The translations under genes were made by a program, and so were the position numbers. From Opitutales bacterium (GTDB lineage Bacteria; Verrucomicrobiota; Verrucomicrobiia; Opitutales; Oceanipulchritudinaceae): a stretch of 64,000 bases of DNA. A model generated the notes under the pieces. It worked only from the letters and a program-made list of their open reading frames with translations, was not told the origin of the DNA and did no database searches. The stretch covers positions 175,714-239,713 of the forward strand of contig JAFGCZ010000001.1 of assembly GCA_016932335.1 (NCBI GenBank), read 5' to 3'. Positions 10,635 to 20,797 of this stretch are shown piece by piece. The stretch's first letter is position 1, and each line of letters opens with the position of its first letter.

Positions 10635-12254
10635 ATGAAAAAACTATCCTCCAATATACTCACAACACTCACTCTATTAGGAATTGGCGCATCGTGCAGC
10701 GCAATGGCCGTTGCTTCAACAACGGATACGATTGCCGATTCAGTAGTAATTTTGACCCCACCGGCCCCGGCCACCCCTCGTGTAAACGGGGCAAAAGTAT
10801 TTGGGGTCCGCCCGGGAGCCTCATTTATGTATACGATCCCTGCGACGGGAGAACGTCCAATGAAATTCTCCGTAGCGGATCTCCCTGCAGGACTCTCCGT
10901 AGACAATCAGACCGGACGCATAACGGGGGTACTGACAACTCCCGGTGAATATACTGTAACCTTGAAAGCTGAAAATGCGTTGGGAAGCGCCGAAAAACAG
11001 TTTCGCATTGTGGTGGGAGATAAAATAGCCCTGACACCCCCGATGGGCTGGAGCAGCTGGAATTGCTGGGGAGATGCCGTAAGCCAGGAAAAAGTGCTGA
11101 GTTCGGCGCGAGCCATGTATGAAAAAGGTCTCAGTCAGCACGGGTGGACTTACATCAACATTGATGACGGCTGGCAGGGAAAACGCGGAGGAGAATTCAA
11201 TTCAATTCAACCGAATTCAAAGTTCCCGGATATGAAGAGGCTTGCTGATGAAATTCACGATCTGGGTCTGAAGTTCGGTATATACTCGGGCCCCTGGCGT
11301 GGAACTTACGCCGGTTATGTCGGAGGCTCTTCAGATAATGAGGACGGAACCTATGATTGGGTGGAAACAGGAGATGTAAACGAGTTCTATAAGCTCAACA
11401 AAGACCCGAACGCTCCTGATGCCAAACCCAATTGGATTAACTGGAAATTTGGAACCTATTCTTTTGCCAAACAGGATGCCAAACAATGGGCAGAATGGGG
11501 TGTAGATTATCTAAAATATGACTGGTTCCCCAACGATGTTCCTCACGTAAAGGACATGACGGATGCACTTTTGGAAACAGGGAGGGATATTGTCTACAGC
11601 CTCTCCAATACAGGTATATATGACAATGCAGCTGATTATGTAGCATTGGCCAATCTCTGGCGCACTACCGGTGATATTAATGACTCTTGGGAGAGCGTTA
11701 ATCGTATCGGCTTTTTGCAAGACCGTTGGGCTGGCTTTACCGGACCGGGACATTGGAGCGATCCGGATATGCTCGTAGTAGGCCACGTGGGTTGGGGGCC
11801 AAATCTACACCCGACAAATTTGACCCCCAATGAGCAATACACCCACATCAGTCTCTGGTGTCTGCTTTCAGCACCATTGATCATCGGTTGCGACATTGCT
11901 CAAATGGATGATTTTACGCTCAGTCTGCTGACAAATGATGAGGTGCTGGAAATTGACCAAGATCCCCTGGGCAAGCAAGCTACACAAATCAGCAACGATG
12001 GTGACAGAGTGGTTTATGCAAAAACACTCGAAGATGGTTCATTTGCCGTAGGTCTCTTCAATCGAGGCGAAATAGAAACCACAGTGGGACTCAAGTGGGG
12101 CCCCTGGGGATCGCTTCCGACAGCAAATGTCGGAGAAACATATCAAATCCGCGACCTCTGGAGACAGAAGGATTTGGGGAAGTTCAAGGATGAATTCAAA
12201 ATCACAGTTGCTCCACATGGAGTGGTTTTGGTTCGAATGATTCCTCATAAATAG
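10635..12254 (+). CDS. Secreted GH27 alpha-galactosidase with N-terminal Ig-like domain
   Basis: Releases alpha-linked galactose from side chains, for example of galactomannan. The 539-residue protein has a signal peptide, a putative-Ig (He_PIG-type) domain at about residues 55-130 (FSVADLPAGLSVDNQTGRIT), then a GH27 barrel starting at LTPPMGWSSWNCWG. The nucleophile is Asp296 in YLKYDWF and the acid/base is Asp376 in GHWSDPDML. A C-terminal beta domain follows. This is the third secreted carbohydrate enzyme of the group. Confidence 0.93.
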   Translation: MKKLSSNILTTLTLLGIGASCSAMAVASTTDTIADSVVILTPPAPATPRVNGAKVFGVRPGASFMYTIPATGERPMKFSVADLPAGLSVDNQTGRITGVLTTPGEYTVTLKAENALGSAEKQFRIVVGDKIALTPPMGWSSWNCWGDAVSQEKVLSSARAMYEKGLSQHGWTYINIDDGWQGKRGGEFNSIQPNSKFPDMKRLADEIHDLGLKFGIYSGPWRGTYAGYVGGSSDNEDGTYDWVETGDVNEFYKLNKDPNAPDAKPNWINWKFGTYSFAKQDAKQWAEWGVDYLKYDWFPNDVPHVKDMTDALLETGRDIVYSLSNTGIYDNAADYVALANLWRTTGDINDSWESVNRIGFLQDRWAGFTGPGHWSDPDMLVVGHVGWGPNLHPTNLTPNEQYTHISLWCLLSAPLIIGCDIAQMDDFTLSLLTNDEVLEIDQDPLGKQATQISNDGDRVVYAKTLEDGSFAVGLFNRGEIETTVGLKWGPWGSLPTANVGETYQIRDLWRQKDLGKFKDEFKITVAPHGVVLVRMIPHK

Positions 12255-12455
12255 AAGATTCGTTATACTGAAGATACAACTTTTCCAGGAAATGCTCGAG
12301 TTCCTATCCTTGGTAGACGCAGCAAAGTGGTGCGTGTGGGCCGGAAAGCATGTCGTTTTCTTTGAAAGGCTTCTTCTTGAGCCGGTTTTTATCTATTAGG
12401 TTGCAAAATCTCAAAAAAAACCACTTTTCTACTTGCGACAAGTGTCACAATATGT

Positions 12456-12480
12456 TTATTGAGACAACCTATCTCAATAA
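12456..12480. promoter_or_regulatory. Inverted repeat abutting the leuC ribosome-binding site
   Basis: TTATTGAGA (12456-12464) and TCTCAATAA (12472-12480) form a perfect 9-bp inverted repeat with a 7-base loop. It ends one base before the strong AAGGAG at 12482-12487 that serves leuC. It could be an operator or a leader hairpin affecting translation initiation. A second, smaller dyad (ACTTG CGA CAAGT) lies at 12431-12443. Confidence 0.4.
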
Positions 12481-12497
12481 GAAGGAGACAAAACATC

Positions 12498-13904
12498 ATG
12501 GCAAAAAGCCTCTACGAAAAAGTCTGGGACGCACACGCTGTACGCCAATTACCAAATGGTGCTACTCAATTACTGATTGGAACTCACCTCATTCACGAGG
12601 TGACCAGCCCTCAAGCATTCGGTATGCTTCGTGACCGCGGCCTCACCGTTAAATACCCGCAGCGCACATTCGCTACGGTGGATCACATTGTTCCTACGGA
12701 TGAAGCGCAGGAACCCTATTCGGATCCGCTTGCAGATGCCATGATTAAGGCGCTTCGCCAGAATTGTAAGGATTTTGGGGTAACTTTCTTTGATACCGAC
12801 ACCGGCAAGCAAGGGGTTGTCCACATTGTTGGCCCGGAGCAGGGGATTACACAGCCGGGGATGACGATTGCCTGCGGCGATTCCCACACCTCTACCCACG
12901 GTGCTTTTGGCGCCATCGCTTTTGGTATCGGTACCAGTCAGGTGCGCGACGTATTGGCCACTCAAACCATGGCCATGAGCAAGCTCAAGGTTCGCCGCAT
13001 CAATGTGGACGGGGCATTGCGCAAGGGCGTTCGTGCCAAGGATGTGATTCTGCACATCATCATGAAGCTCGGCGTTAACGGTGGCACAGGCTATGCCTAC
13101 GAGTATGCCGGAAGCGTGTTTGATGCCATGACGATGGAAGAACGCATGACCGTATGTAATATGAGCATCGAAGGTGGTGCCCGTTGCGGTTATGTGAACC
13201 CAGATGAAACGACTTTCAACTACCTCAAAGGACGTCCCTACTGTCCAAAGGGTGCTGCCTGGGACGAGGCTGTTGAAAAATGGCGGGGTTATGCCAGTGA
13301 CCCGGATTGTCAGTATGATGACGTGGTCAATATCAACGCTGCCGACATAGAGCCAACCGTTACTTGGGGGGTTACTCCGGGGCAGGCGATTCCGATTTCC
13401 GCCAATATTCCTATGATTGCCGATTTGCCGGAAGATCAAAAGGGCACCGCAGTGGAAGCCTTGGAATACATGCAGTTCAATGAGGGAGAGTCCATGAAGG
13501 GCAAGAAGATCGACGTTGTTTTCGTTGGATCCTGCACTAATGGTCGTTTCTCTGACTTAGAAGAAGCCGCCGGCTACCTCAAAGGCCGCAAGGTTGCCAA
13601 TGGCGTTAAAGCCATCTGTGTTCCCGGTTCGCAGGTTGTCAGTATGATCGCCGAGCAAAAGGGGCTGCATAAGATTTTTATGGAGGCCGGGTTCGAGTGG
13701 CGTGGCGCAGGTTGTTCCATGTGTTTGGCCATGAATCCGGACAAATTGGTTGGCGATCAGCTTTGTGCCAGCACCAGCAATCGTAACTTTAAGGGGCGCC
13801 AGGGGAGTATCACAGGTCGTACTGTCCTCATGAGTCCGCTCATGGCTGTGGCTGCGGCTGTTACCGGTGAGATTTCCGACGCCCGCGAAGTCTTTGGTCT
13901 GTAA
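12498..13904 (+). CDS. leuC: 3-isopropylmalate dehydratase large subunit
   Basis: With LeuD it isomerises 2- to 3-isopropylmalate in leucine synthesis. The 468-residue protein has the aconitase-family signatures and iron-sulfur ligands: [30 protein letters not shown] and the CSMC pair of [13 protein letters not shown]. The ATG at 12498 ([13 protein letters not shown]) is chosen because AAGGAG lies 10 bases upstream and the family begins here; an in-frame ATG at 12459 would overlap the leader hairpin. leuD follows after 24 bases. Confidence 0.97.
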   Translation: MAKSLYEKVWDAHAVRQLPNGATQLLIGTHLIHEVTSPQAFGMLRDRGLTVKYPQRTFATVDHIVPTDEAQEPYSDPLADAMIKALRQNCKDFGVTFFDTDTGKQGVVHIVGPEQGITQPGMTIACGDSHTSTHGAFGAIAFGIGTSQVRDVLATQTMAMSKLKVRRINVDGALRKGVRAKDVILHIIMKLGVNGGTGYAYEYAGSVFDAMTMEERMTVCNMSIEGGARCGYVNPDETTFNYLKGRPYCPKGAAWDEAVEKWRGYASDPDCQYDDVVNINAADIEPTVTWGVTPGQAIPISANIPMIADLPEDQKGTAVEALEYMQFNEGESMKGKKIDVVFVGSCTNGRFSDLEEAAGYLKGRKVANGVKAICVPGSQVVSMIAEQKGLHKIFMEAGFEWRGAGCSMCLAMNPDKLVGDQLCASTSNRNFKGRQGSITGRTVLMSPLMAVAAAVTGEISDAREVFGL

Positions 13905-13928
13905 TCTTTAATCAGGAGAATTTTAAAA

Positions 13929-14528
13929 ATGTCATTACCAGCAATTAAGCAAGTAACAGGCAAAGGTGTTTACATCCCCGGCGACGATATTGATACCGAC
14001 CGTATTATTCCGGCGCGTTTCATGAAATGTGTTACCTTTGATGGCCTCGGCGAATTCATGTTCTATGATGTGCGCCACGACCCCCAGGGCAACAAACGCA
14101 AGCACAACCTAAACGATCCACGTTTTGCTGAAGCCAGTATTATCATTAGTGGCAACAACTTTGGTTGTGGCAGCTCTCGTGAGCACGCGCCGCAGGCCAT
14201 TGCTAAGGCTGGATTTAAGGCTGTTATTGCCGAAGGCTATGCTGAAATCTTTTTTGGCAATAGCACTCAGCTTGGGATTCCCTGTGTTGCGGTAAGTGCC
14301 GCAGATCGTGCCAAGTTGGCTGCCGCAGTAGAAGCGGACCCATCCGTCGAAATAACCGTAGATGTTGATAAGCTTGAGGTTCGCTTTGGCGGGCAATCGG
14401 TTCCGTGCACTATGCGCGAAGCCAACCGTGATGCCTTGCTCAGTGGGCGTTGGGATCCTATCAGTGATCTGATTGCCGGAGCCGAAGAAGTAGCCGCTGT
14501 TGCGGCCAAGCTGACTTACATGCAGTGA
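13929..14528 (+). CDS. leuD: 3-isopropylmalate dehydratase small subunit
   Basis: Swivelling-domain partner of LeuC. The 199-residue protein has the signatures DIDTDRIIPARFMK and FGCGSSREHAPQAI of the LeuD family, at normal length. A good AGGAG at 13913-13917 precedes the ATG. It ends the operon; a perfect 13-bp terminator hairpin begins about 20 bases after the stop. Confidence 0.97.
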   Translation: MSLPAIKQVTGKGVYIPGDDIDTDRIIPARFMKCVTFDGLGEFMFYDVRHDPQGNKRKHNLNDPRFAEASIIISGNNFGCGSSREHAPQAIAKAGFKAVIAEGYAEIFFGNSTQLGIPCVAVSAADRAKLAAAVEADPSVEITVDVDKLEVRFGGQSVPCTMREANRDALLSGRWDPISDLIAGAEEVAAVAAKLTYMQ

Positions 14529-14547
14529 GCGAATCTGTTGTTTTTAT

Positions 14548-14586
14548 AAGAGAGGAATGAATAACGCTCATTCCTCTCTTTTTATT
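14548..14586 (+). terminator. Rho-independent terminator of leuCD
   Basis: AAGAGAGGAATGA and TCATTCCTCTCTT form a perfect 13-bp stem with a 7-base loop, followed at once by a T-rich tail (TTTATTTATT). Confidence 0.92.
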
Positions 14587-14795
14587 TATTCAATGCATGG
14601 ATTTATCGTTAAGGTAAATCATTTAGACGCTTAATAAAGTATGGTTGGGAGAGTTGTTTTATATTGACCATTGCTTGACTGAGAGGCTACTTTACTCAGC
14701 GCTTTATATTATCAATTATTACCTTTGGTGTTAGGAATGCTCTTTTCTTCGGTTCTTTTTGTTGGAGAGAGGGATACGAATAGATATCAAGTTAT

Positions 14796-16292
14796 ATGCA
14801 GAAACATTTTCGTGGAATAGTGGGATTGGCTTTAGCCAGTTTGGGTGGAGCGGAAGCGCTGGATGCAGCACCTTGGGCGATGGCCGGAGATGTCCGTTTA
14901 CGGCATGAAATACAGTTGCTCAAAGATGAAGACCTCATAGACGGCATGGTGATGACCTGGCCTTATAACTGGGGTGATCTCTACTATAATTTACAAGGGA
15001 TTGATGTAACTCACACGGAATACGATTTTCTTGTTGAGCCTCTTCTGCAGCGGGTTTCAGAGGAGAGTCGGTTGGGATACCGTCAGCTGCAGGCGTTTAT
15101 GTATGCCGGATCCGAAAGTCAGCCTTTTCGGTCTTTTTATTCTCGTCAGCGGGAAGAGTTTGAAGCTGGAATCCAAGCCTCTTCCATGGGCAAATATCAC
15201 ATCTTCAATTTTCGAGGCACCTATGCCGCCAATGCCACCGATGGAAGGGACTTTCGTCTGGATGGCAGTTATGTAGGGTTGGCTTTAGGGAATTGGACGT
15301 TTTCGCTCGATCAGATTGATCGTTGGTGGGGCCCGGGCTGGGAGGGAAGTCTAATCCTCTCCAATAACGCACGTCCTTTTCCTGCAATCAGTCTCACGCG
15401 CAATGTTTCTTATCCCTTCGATTTACCGGTGCTCAAATGGTTTGGCAACTGGACGTTCAGCTCTTTTATGGGGCAGTTGGACGACGAACGAGCGATTCCC
15501 AACGCATATTTCTGGGGAATGCGTGCAGAGGTGCAGCCCTTCGATGCGCTTAGTCTTGGCTTTAGTCGTACGGCCCAATGGGGAGGCGATGGTCGCCCGA
15601 GTGGCTTGGGGACGTTTTTGGATGTGTTGACCGGGCGTGACAATATTGATGAAAATCTGTCTCTTGCAGAAGAACCGGGCAATCAGTTGGCCGGTTTCGA
15701 TTGGCGACTGAAGCCATTGAAAAGTATTCCATTGGCCACTTACGGTCAGATGATCGGTGAAGATGGCGGCGGTATTATGCCGACAAAATACATGTTCCTT
15801 GGCGGTTTGGAAACGTGGGGTGCCAATTTTGTGCTTCCCAATTCGACTTGGCGCCTGCATGTGGAGTATGCGGATACGGCGGCTCGTTATCACATTACTT
15901 CGGGTCCGGACGATGTTTATGGCGCTGCTTATAATCACCACACTTATAAGACGGGGTACCGCTACCGTGGGCTTTCCATGGGGCATGCCATGGATGGGGA
16001 CGGAGATATGCTGTCTTTGGGAGGCTTGCTCTGTGAGGAGAACGGTCGTTATTGGGGATTTCTCTTGCGAAGAACGTCCCTGAACCGTCATGAAGATCCT
16101 GCTTACGCCGATACCCACTCCGTTATCCGCGAAGCAGCAGATGTCGACAGCATTGAAGTTTTTGGCGGTTTTGAGATTTGGGATAATTTTACCATAGAAT
16201 GGTCTGCCGCCTATATGGATTTGGATGATGCTCCCATTATCGGGGTAAGTAGTGAAATACAAGCTTCCCTTGGGATCATTTATACGTATTAA
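14796..16292 (+). CDS. Wzi-family capsule assembly outer-membrane protein
   Basis: Wzi is an outer-membrane beta-barrel that helps attach or organise group 1 capsule on the cell surface. The 498-residue exported protein has the alternating aromatic strands of a barrel and the family's central block WWGPGWEGSLILSNNARPFP followed by SLTRN; the N-terminus is a weak signal peptide (IVGLALASLGGAEALDAA). It opens the polysaccharide locus, 21 bases before the long Wza-like gene. The ATG at 14796 lacks a clear Shine-Dalgarno site. Confidence 0.85.
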   Translation: MQKHFRGIVGLALASLGGAEALDAAPWAMAGDVRLRHEIQLLKDEDLIDGMVMTWPYNWGDLYYNLQGIDVTHTEYDFLVEPLLQRVSEESRLGYRQLQAFMYAGSESQPFRSFYSRQREEFEAGIQASSMGKYHIFNFRGTYAANATDGRDFRLDGSYVGLALGNWTFSLDQIDRWWGPGWEGSLILSNNARPFPAISLTRNVSYPFDLPVLKWFGNWTFSSFMGQLDDERAIPNAYFWGMRAEVQPFDALSLGFSRTAQWGGDGRPSGLGTFLDVLTGRDNIDENLSLAEEPGNQLAGFDWRLKPLKSIPLATYGQMIGEDGGGIMPTKYMFLGGLETWGANFVLPNSTWRLHVEYADTAARYHITSGPDDVYGAAYNHHTYKTGYRYRGLSMGHAMDGDGDMLSLGGLLCEENGRYWGFLLRRTSLNRHEDPAYADTHSVIREAADVDSIEVFGGFEIWDNFTIEWSAAYMDLDDAPIIGVSSEIQASLGIIYTY

Positions 16293-16313
16293 TATGACTA
16301 GCATTTTTTAAGC

Positions 16314-19300
16314 ATGAAAGTTATTACCCCCCGCTCTTTTTTTGGTCTGAAGAAAATCTTGTTGGCAGCCTTGTGCCTGCTCGCTGCCCATGTTGCCGTT
16401 AGTGCGCAGGATTTGTCCCAGTTTAACCTTTCTCCTGAGCAGATGGCTCGTTTTTCTTCGCTTGACTCGGCAACGCAGCAAAAGGTGCTGTTGGCCTTGC
16501 AAAAACAAAAAGGAACGACCACCAAATCAGCCGGCAGTGAGAGTCTGAAAAAAGATCAGATGGCACTTTCGGATAAGTCTGCAGCTGCTTCTATGAATGC
16601 ACCTCTGGAATCGGTGCTGCCAACGGAAGTTGCCCCTGCTGTTGCCATGTCGCAAATGATGATGGCGGAAGAAGAGGACGATACGCTGCGCCTTTATGGC
16701 TACGATATTTTTTCTACCGGCAATTATTTTGAGCCGACGATTCAGTTACCTGTGCCTGTGGATTATTTGATGGGGGCAGGTGATTCTGTTGTGGTAAACT
16801 TTTATGGGAAAACCAGTGCCAGCTATGAACTGACGGTTACCCGTGAGGGGAATCTGAATGTTCCCGAAATCGGATCGGTCAATGTTTCAGGACTAACTTT
16901 TATTGAAACCAAGAGCGAAATCCTCCGCCGCGTTAAGGATCAATTGATCGGGGTTGAAGCCAGCGTCACCATGGGCGAACTTCGCTCTATTCGCGTCTAT
17001 ATCATGGGAGAGGTTGTTCGGCCGGGTTCTTATGCTGTCAGTTCACTGTCAACCATTACCAATGCACTTTTTGCCTGTGGTGGGGTTAAAGAGTCCGGTT
17101 CTTTGCGAGCCATTCAACTGAAACGTTCAGGGAAGCTTGTTGCTTCCATGGACTTATATGATTTATTGATGGCCGGTGACAACAGTAACGATGCTCGCCT
17201 GCAGCCGGGGGATGTGATTTTAGTTCCGCCTATTGGAGAAACCGCCTCTGTTTCCGGTGCCGTTGTGCGCCCTGCCGTCTATGAGATCAAGGGCAGTGAG
17301 GATGTTTCCGATCTTATCGCATTAGCGGGAGGTTGTCGTTCGGATGCCTATTTGGGAGCCTCTCAGTTGCAGCGCATCGATCCGATTTCCCGTAAGCGGA
17401 CCATCGTCAGCGTTGACTTGTCCGACGAGAGCTCATCCATTGATGTCCACAATGGCGACGACCTCATGGTACTGCCCATTGCCGAACGAGTTCATGATTC
17501 TGTTAAAATTTCCGGCCATGTGGCCCTTCCCCGCAGTCTGCAATGGCACGAGGGAATGCGTCTCCTGGATGCCATTCCATCTGTTGATGATTTACTGCCC
17601 AAAGCGGATCTCATGTATGTATTGATCAAGCGGGAAAATCCCCATACGGGGTATATCAGTGTTCGTTCGACGCGTCTTGATGCTGCTTTTGCCGATGCCG
17701 ATTCCAAGTGGAATCTTGAATTGAGCCCTCTGGATGAGATCATTGTTTTGAATGACGAAGTGGTTTCCGATGAGGAATTGGATGTCATGGGGGGGGCTGG
17801 AACCGATGAGATGACTCAGGCAGTTCCCGGCTATGCCAATGAACAGATGGTCTCTTATATGCCTTCTCCCGTGGGAACTCCTGTGGCCAGTTCAACTTAT
17901 GGATATGCTCCGACACCTTATGCCCAGCAACCGGTGCAGGGGATTGAGAGCAAGAACATGATCAAGCGTCGTAAACAGGTGGGAATGGCCGATGCCTTGC
18001 GTCAGGTGGGGCAGAGCAGTAAAAATGAAATTTTTGAGGATGAAGAAGGTGCACTTGATTTTGTGTTGGATGAAAAATCTCCTCAAAGCAGTCTTGAACG
18101 CGATTTGATTATTGAGGAGCTGGTAGAGCAATTACATCAGCAGCGCAGCTATAATGCACCGGGCGACACTGTTATTGTTTCCGGTTCTGTGCGTTATCCC
18201 GGGGAATACCCCTACGAAAAGAATATGAAGGTTCTCGATTTGATGAGGGCCGCCCGTGACCTGAATCCAGACGCAGATATGAACTATGCCATCATCGTCC
18301 GCGATCATAATGATGATGTCTCAGTGATTGATTTAAGCCTGCCGAAATCGGTAGAGGATGAACTTTCTCCCTGGAATTATCCTTTGGAGCCTCAAGACGA
18401 GTTGCATATCTTTTCATTATATGGAGATCGTTCAGAAGAACTCGCCGACTATTTGGAAAAACTGCAACAGCAGGCTACCGAGCAGGATCTTGTGCGCATT
18501 GTTTCACTGTCCGGGCAGGTGCGTCACCCGGGAGAATATCCTTTCCGTTCCGGGATGCGTATCAGCGATTTGCTGCGTGCCGGTGGTGCTTTTAATTCCG
18601 GAGCCTATACCTTGGAAGCAGAATTGACCCGTAGCGTCATCCTGAATGGTCGCTCCTTCAATGTTACGCATGAGAATATTGATTTAGCCTCTGTGCTGAA
18701 CGGAGAGGGTGATGCCGATCTCGAATTACAGCCTTTCGATAATTTAATGATCAGACCCATTCCGGATTGGGCCGAAGATGTTTCTGTGCAAATAGGGGGC
18801 GAAGTTATCTTTCCGGGAACCTATAAGGTCAAAAAGGGAGAGACGCTTCTCCAGTTGATCGAGCGTGCCGGTGGTTTTACCGAGCAGGCATCTCCGGTGG
18901 GGGGCGTTTTTCTGCGTGAGTCGCTTCGCAGGAAAGAGCAGCAACAGTTGGACCGCTTGCGTGATCGCGTGAGAGCTGACTTGACCGCTGCTTCGATCGA
19001 GAAATCTGTCACCGGAGGTGAGATTGCCGAATACGGGACAAATCTGCTGGACCAGCTGGAAGCTGTTGAGGCTGTCGGGCGTATGGTTATCGATCTGCCG
19101 GCCATGATTCAGGGGAAGGGTAACTATCCCGATGTAATTTTGAAGAATGGAGATATCCTCTATATTCCACAGGCCCAGCAGGAAGTCATGGTCCTTGGCG
19201 AAGTCCTTCATCCTACATCGCACATTTTCCGCGATGGGGTCGGTTATGAGGATTACATCGAAATGTCCGGTGGAACCTCGACTCGAGCCGATACCGATCG

Positions 19301-19505
19301 CATCTACATTATTAAAGCGAACGGTTCAGTGCAAACCACACAAAGCTCTTCGCTCTGGTTTCCTGCTCGCGTGAACATCGAGCCGGGGGACTCCATCATC
19401 GTGCCTTTCGATGCCGACTATATCAGTCCTTTGCCCTTGTGGAAGGACGTAACCGGTATTATCTATAATTTGGCCGTTTCTGCCGCAGCTGTGGCCAGTT
19501 TCTAA
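16314..19505 (+). CDS. Wza-like polysaccharide export protein with about seven SLBB repeats
   Basis: A 1063-residue periplasmic/outer-membrane exporter. After a signal peptide (KKILLAALCLLAAHVAVSAQ) comes a polar region, then a Poly_export domain at about residues 142-225 (DYLMGAGDSVVVNFYGKTS). SLBB-like repeats begin near residues 229, 312, 398, 621, 731, 826 and 959, e.g. VYIMGEVVRPGSY, VSGSVRYPGEYP, LSGQVRHPGEYP and IGGEVIFPGTY. E. coli Wza (about 380 residues) has far fewer. No lipobox is seen, unlike Wza. The interval near residues 490-600 is low-complexity and charged. It probably forms the translocation channel for the polymer made by the downstream genes. Confidence 0.88.
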   Translation: MKVITPRSFFGLKKILLAALCLLAAHVAVSAQDLSQFNLSPEQMARFSSLDSATQQKVLLALQKQKGTTTKSAGSESLKKDQMALSDKSAAASMNAPLESVLPTEVAPAVAMSQMMMAEEEDDTLRLYGYDIFSTGNYFEPTIQLPVPVDYLMGAGDSVVVNFYGKTSASYELTVTREGNLNVPEIGSVNVSGLTFIETKSEILRRVKDQLIGVEASVTMGELRSIRVYIMGEVVRPGSYAVSSLSTITNALFACGGVKESGSLRAIQLKRSGKLVASMDLYDLLMAGDNSNDARLQPGDVILVPPIGETASVSGAVVRPAVYEIKGSEDVSDLIALAGGCRSDAYLGASQLQRIDPISRKRTIVSVDLSDESSSIDVHNGDDLMVLPIAERVHDSVKISGHVALPRSLQWHEGMRLLDAIPSVDDLLPKADLMYVLIKRENPHTGYISVRSTRLDAAFADADSKWNLELSPLDEIIVLNDEVVSDEELDVMGGAGTDEMTQAVPGYANEQMVSYMPSPVGTPVASSTYGYAPTPYAQQPVQGIESKNMIKRRKQVGMADALRQVGQSSKNEIFEDEEGALDFVLDEKSPQSSLERDLIIEELVEQLHQQRSYNAPGDTVIVSGSVRYPGEYPYEKNMKVLDLMRAARDLNPDADMNYAIIVRDHNDDVSVIDLSLPKSVEDELSPWNYPLEPQDELHIFSLYGDRSEELADYLEKLQQQATEQDLVRIVSLSGQVRHPGEYPFRSGMRISDLLRAGGAFNSGAYTLEAELTRSVILNGRSFNVTHENIDLASVLNGEGDADLELQPFDNLMIRPIPDWAEDVSVQIGGEVIFPGTYKVKKGETLLQLIERAGGFTEQASPVGGVFLRESLRRKEQQQLDRLRDRVRADLTAASIEKSVTGGEIAEYGTNLLDQLEAVEAVGRMVIDLPAMIQGKGNYPDVILKNGDILYIPQAQQEVMVLGEVLHPTSHIFRDGVGYEDYIEMSGGTSTRADTDRIYIIKANGSVQTTQSSSLWFPARVNIEPGDSIIVPFDADYISPLPLWKDVTGIIYNLAVSAAAVASF

Positions 19506-19530
19506 ATGTGGTGTTTGTTATCTGAATACC

Positions 19531-20772
19531 ATGAACCAATTCATCTATAACATTGTTCCATATTTTGCAGCATTGGCTGTATCCGGAGGCTTGGCACTAG
19601 CCTTAACTCCATACGTTCGACGATTGGCGATTCGTTTTCGCTGGTTTGATGTGCCCAACGGGCGCAGCAGCCACTCGGTTCCTATTCCCAGGGTGGGGGG
19701 CTTGGCCATTCTCTCGGCCTACCTCATTGGCGTGGTGGTCTGTATTGGGTTGATGAAGGGAATTGATGGGGTGCGGGATACCTGGACTCATTCACACCTG
19801 GTGATTCTCGTCGGCGGGGGGCTCATGGCCTCCGTCGGATTATACGACGATCTCCGGGGGATGCGGGCCTGGGTGAAACTGGCCCTGCAGATCCTTATTG
19901 CGGTGTTTACTGTTCACCAAGGGGTCGCTTTTGATTTGGATGTCGCCATGAGTCACTCCCGTCTCGCCGAGTATTCAGGCGTTGTTTCCTCGGTGCTTTC
20001 GGTTTTTTGGATTATTGTCATTGTCAATGCTATCAACCTGACGGATGGGCTCGATGGGTTGGCCGGGGGAATTTCCGCCATTGCCATGGCCGGGCTTTAT
20101 TTTGTTCTGGCCTGTGCCGGTGTTGGGGTTTCTCCTGTCATTGCCTTTGCTCTGGTGGGGGCCTGTCTTGGTTTCCTCTACCACAATTATCATCCGGCAA
20201 GTATTTTTATGGGTGATACCGGAAGTCTCTTCCTTGGCTATACGCTGGCTGCCTTCCCTTTGCCCTTGCACCTGACGCATGCGAACCTCTACAGCCTGTT
20301 GGCAATTCCGCTGTGTATTCTTTACCTGCCGATCTTTGATGTGGTGTCCTGTTCGGTGCGCCGCATCCTGGAGAAGCGTTCTCCATTTTCTGCCGATAAG
20401 CTGCACCTGCACCACCGCATCTACAACAAGCACGAGAATGGGCAGCCTTCCGGCTATAAGAAGACCATTCACCGCCTTTACGGATTGGCCATAGCTTCTA
20501 CGTTTCTGGCCATTATTCCGCTCACCAATATCGAGCGCAGTACGCTTCTGATTAGTGTGATCGTGGCGATCACCACAATGGTTCTGCTCCTCAAATACGG
20601 TTATTTGAATCCATTATTTGAGGCTTGGAAGCGGCACCGGGCAAAAAAACATCTACTTTCAGGTTCGGACGTAGCGGACAAGAAAGTAGCGCCTCCAGCT
20701 TATTCCGATTTTCATTCATCCCGATCTGTTGCTCCTGTAAATAAGATGAAGGAAGAAAAACTCTCTGTTTAA
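19531..20772 (+). CDS. WecA/TagO-like undecaprenyl-phosphate sugar-1-phosphate transferase
   Basis: Transfers a sugar-1-phosphate (GlcNAc-1-P in WecA) from a UDP-sugar to undecaprenyl phosphate, the first membrane step of repeat-unit synthesis. The 413-residue polytopic protein has the family motifs PNGRSSHSVPIPRVGGLAI, NAINLTDGLDGLAGG, FMGDTGSLFLGY and an HLHHR loop. A WecA-type specificity is supported by a gnu homologue in the same locus, which acts on GlcNAc-PP-Und. The C-terminal cytoplasmic tail of about 60 residues is longer than in WecA. Confidence 0.87.
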   Translation: MNQFIYNIVPYFAALAVSGGLALALTPYVRRLAIRFRWFDVPNGRSSHSVPIPRVGGLAILSAYLIGVVVCIGLMKGIDGVRDTWTHSHLVILVGGGLMASVGLYDDLRGMRAWVKLALQILIAVFTVHQGVAFDLDVAMSHSRLAEYSGVVSSVLSVFWIIVIVNAINLTDGLDGLAGGISAIAMAGLYFVLACAGVGVSPVIAFALVGACLGFLYHNYHPASIFMGDTGSLFLGYTLAAFPLPLHLTHANLYSLLAIPLCILYLPIFDVVSCSVRRILEKRSPFSADKLHLHHRIYNKHENGQPSGYKKTIHRLYGLAIASTFLAIIPLTNIERSTLLISVIVAITTMVLLLKYGYLNPLFEAWKRHRAKKHLLSGSDVADKKVAPPAYSDFHSSRSVAPVNKMKEEKLSV

Positions 20773-20797
20773 TTTTCCGGTTTAGCCCCTTTGATTC

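Noticed and set aside
12570-13439. Long antisense frame opposite leuC
   Set aside because: leuC is unambiguous, and the antisense product is low in recognisable structure.
14641-14720. Promoter for the polysaccharide locus from TTGACT/TTGACC words
   Set aside because: No -10 box at acceptable spacing could be matched, so no promoter is claimed.
15423-16304. Long antisense frame opposite the wzi gene
   Set aside because: The plus-strand gene is a well-supported outer-membrane barrel; the antisense product has no domain features and no start signals.
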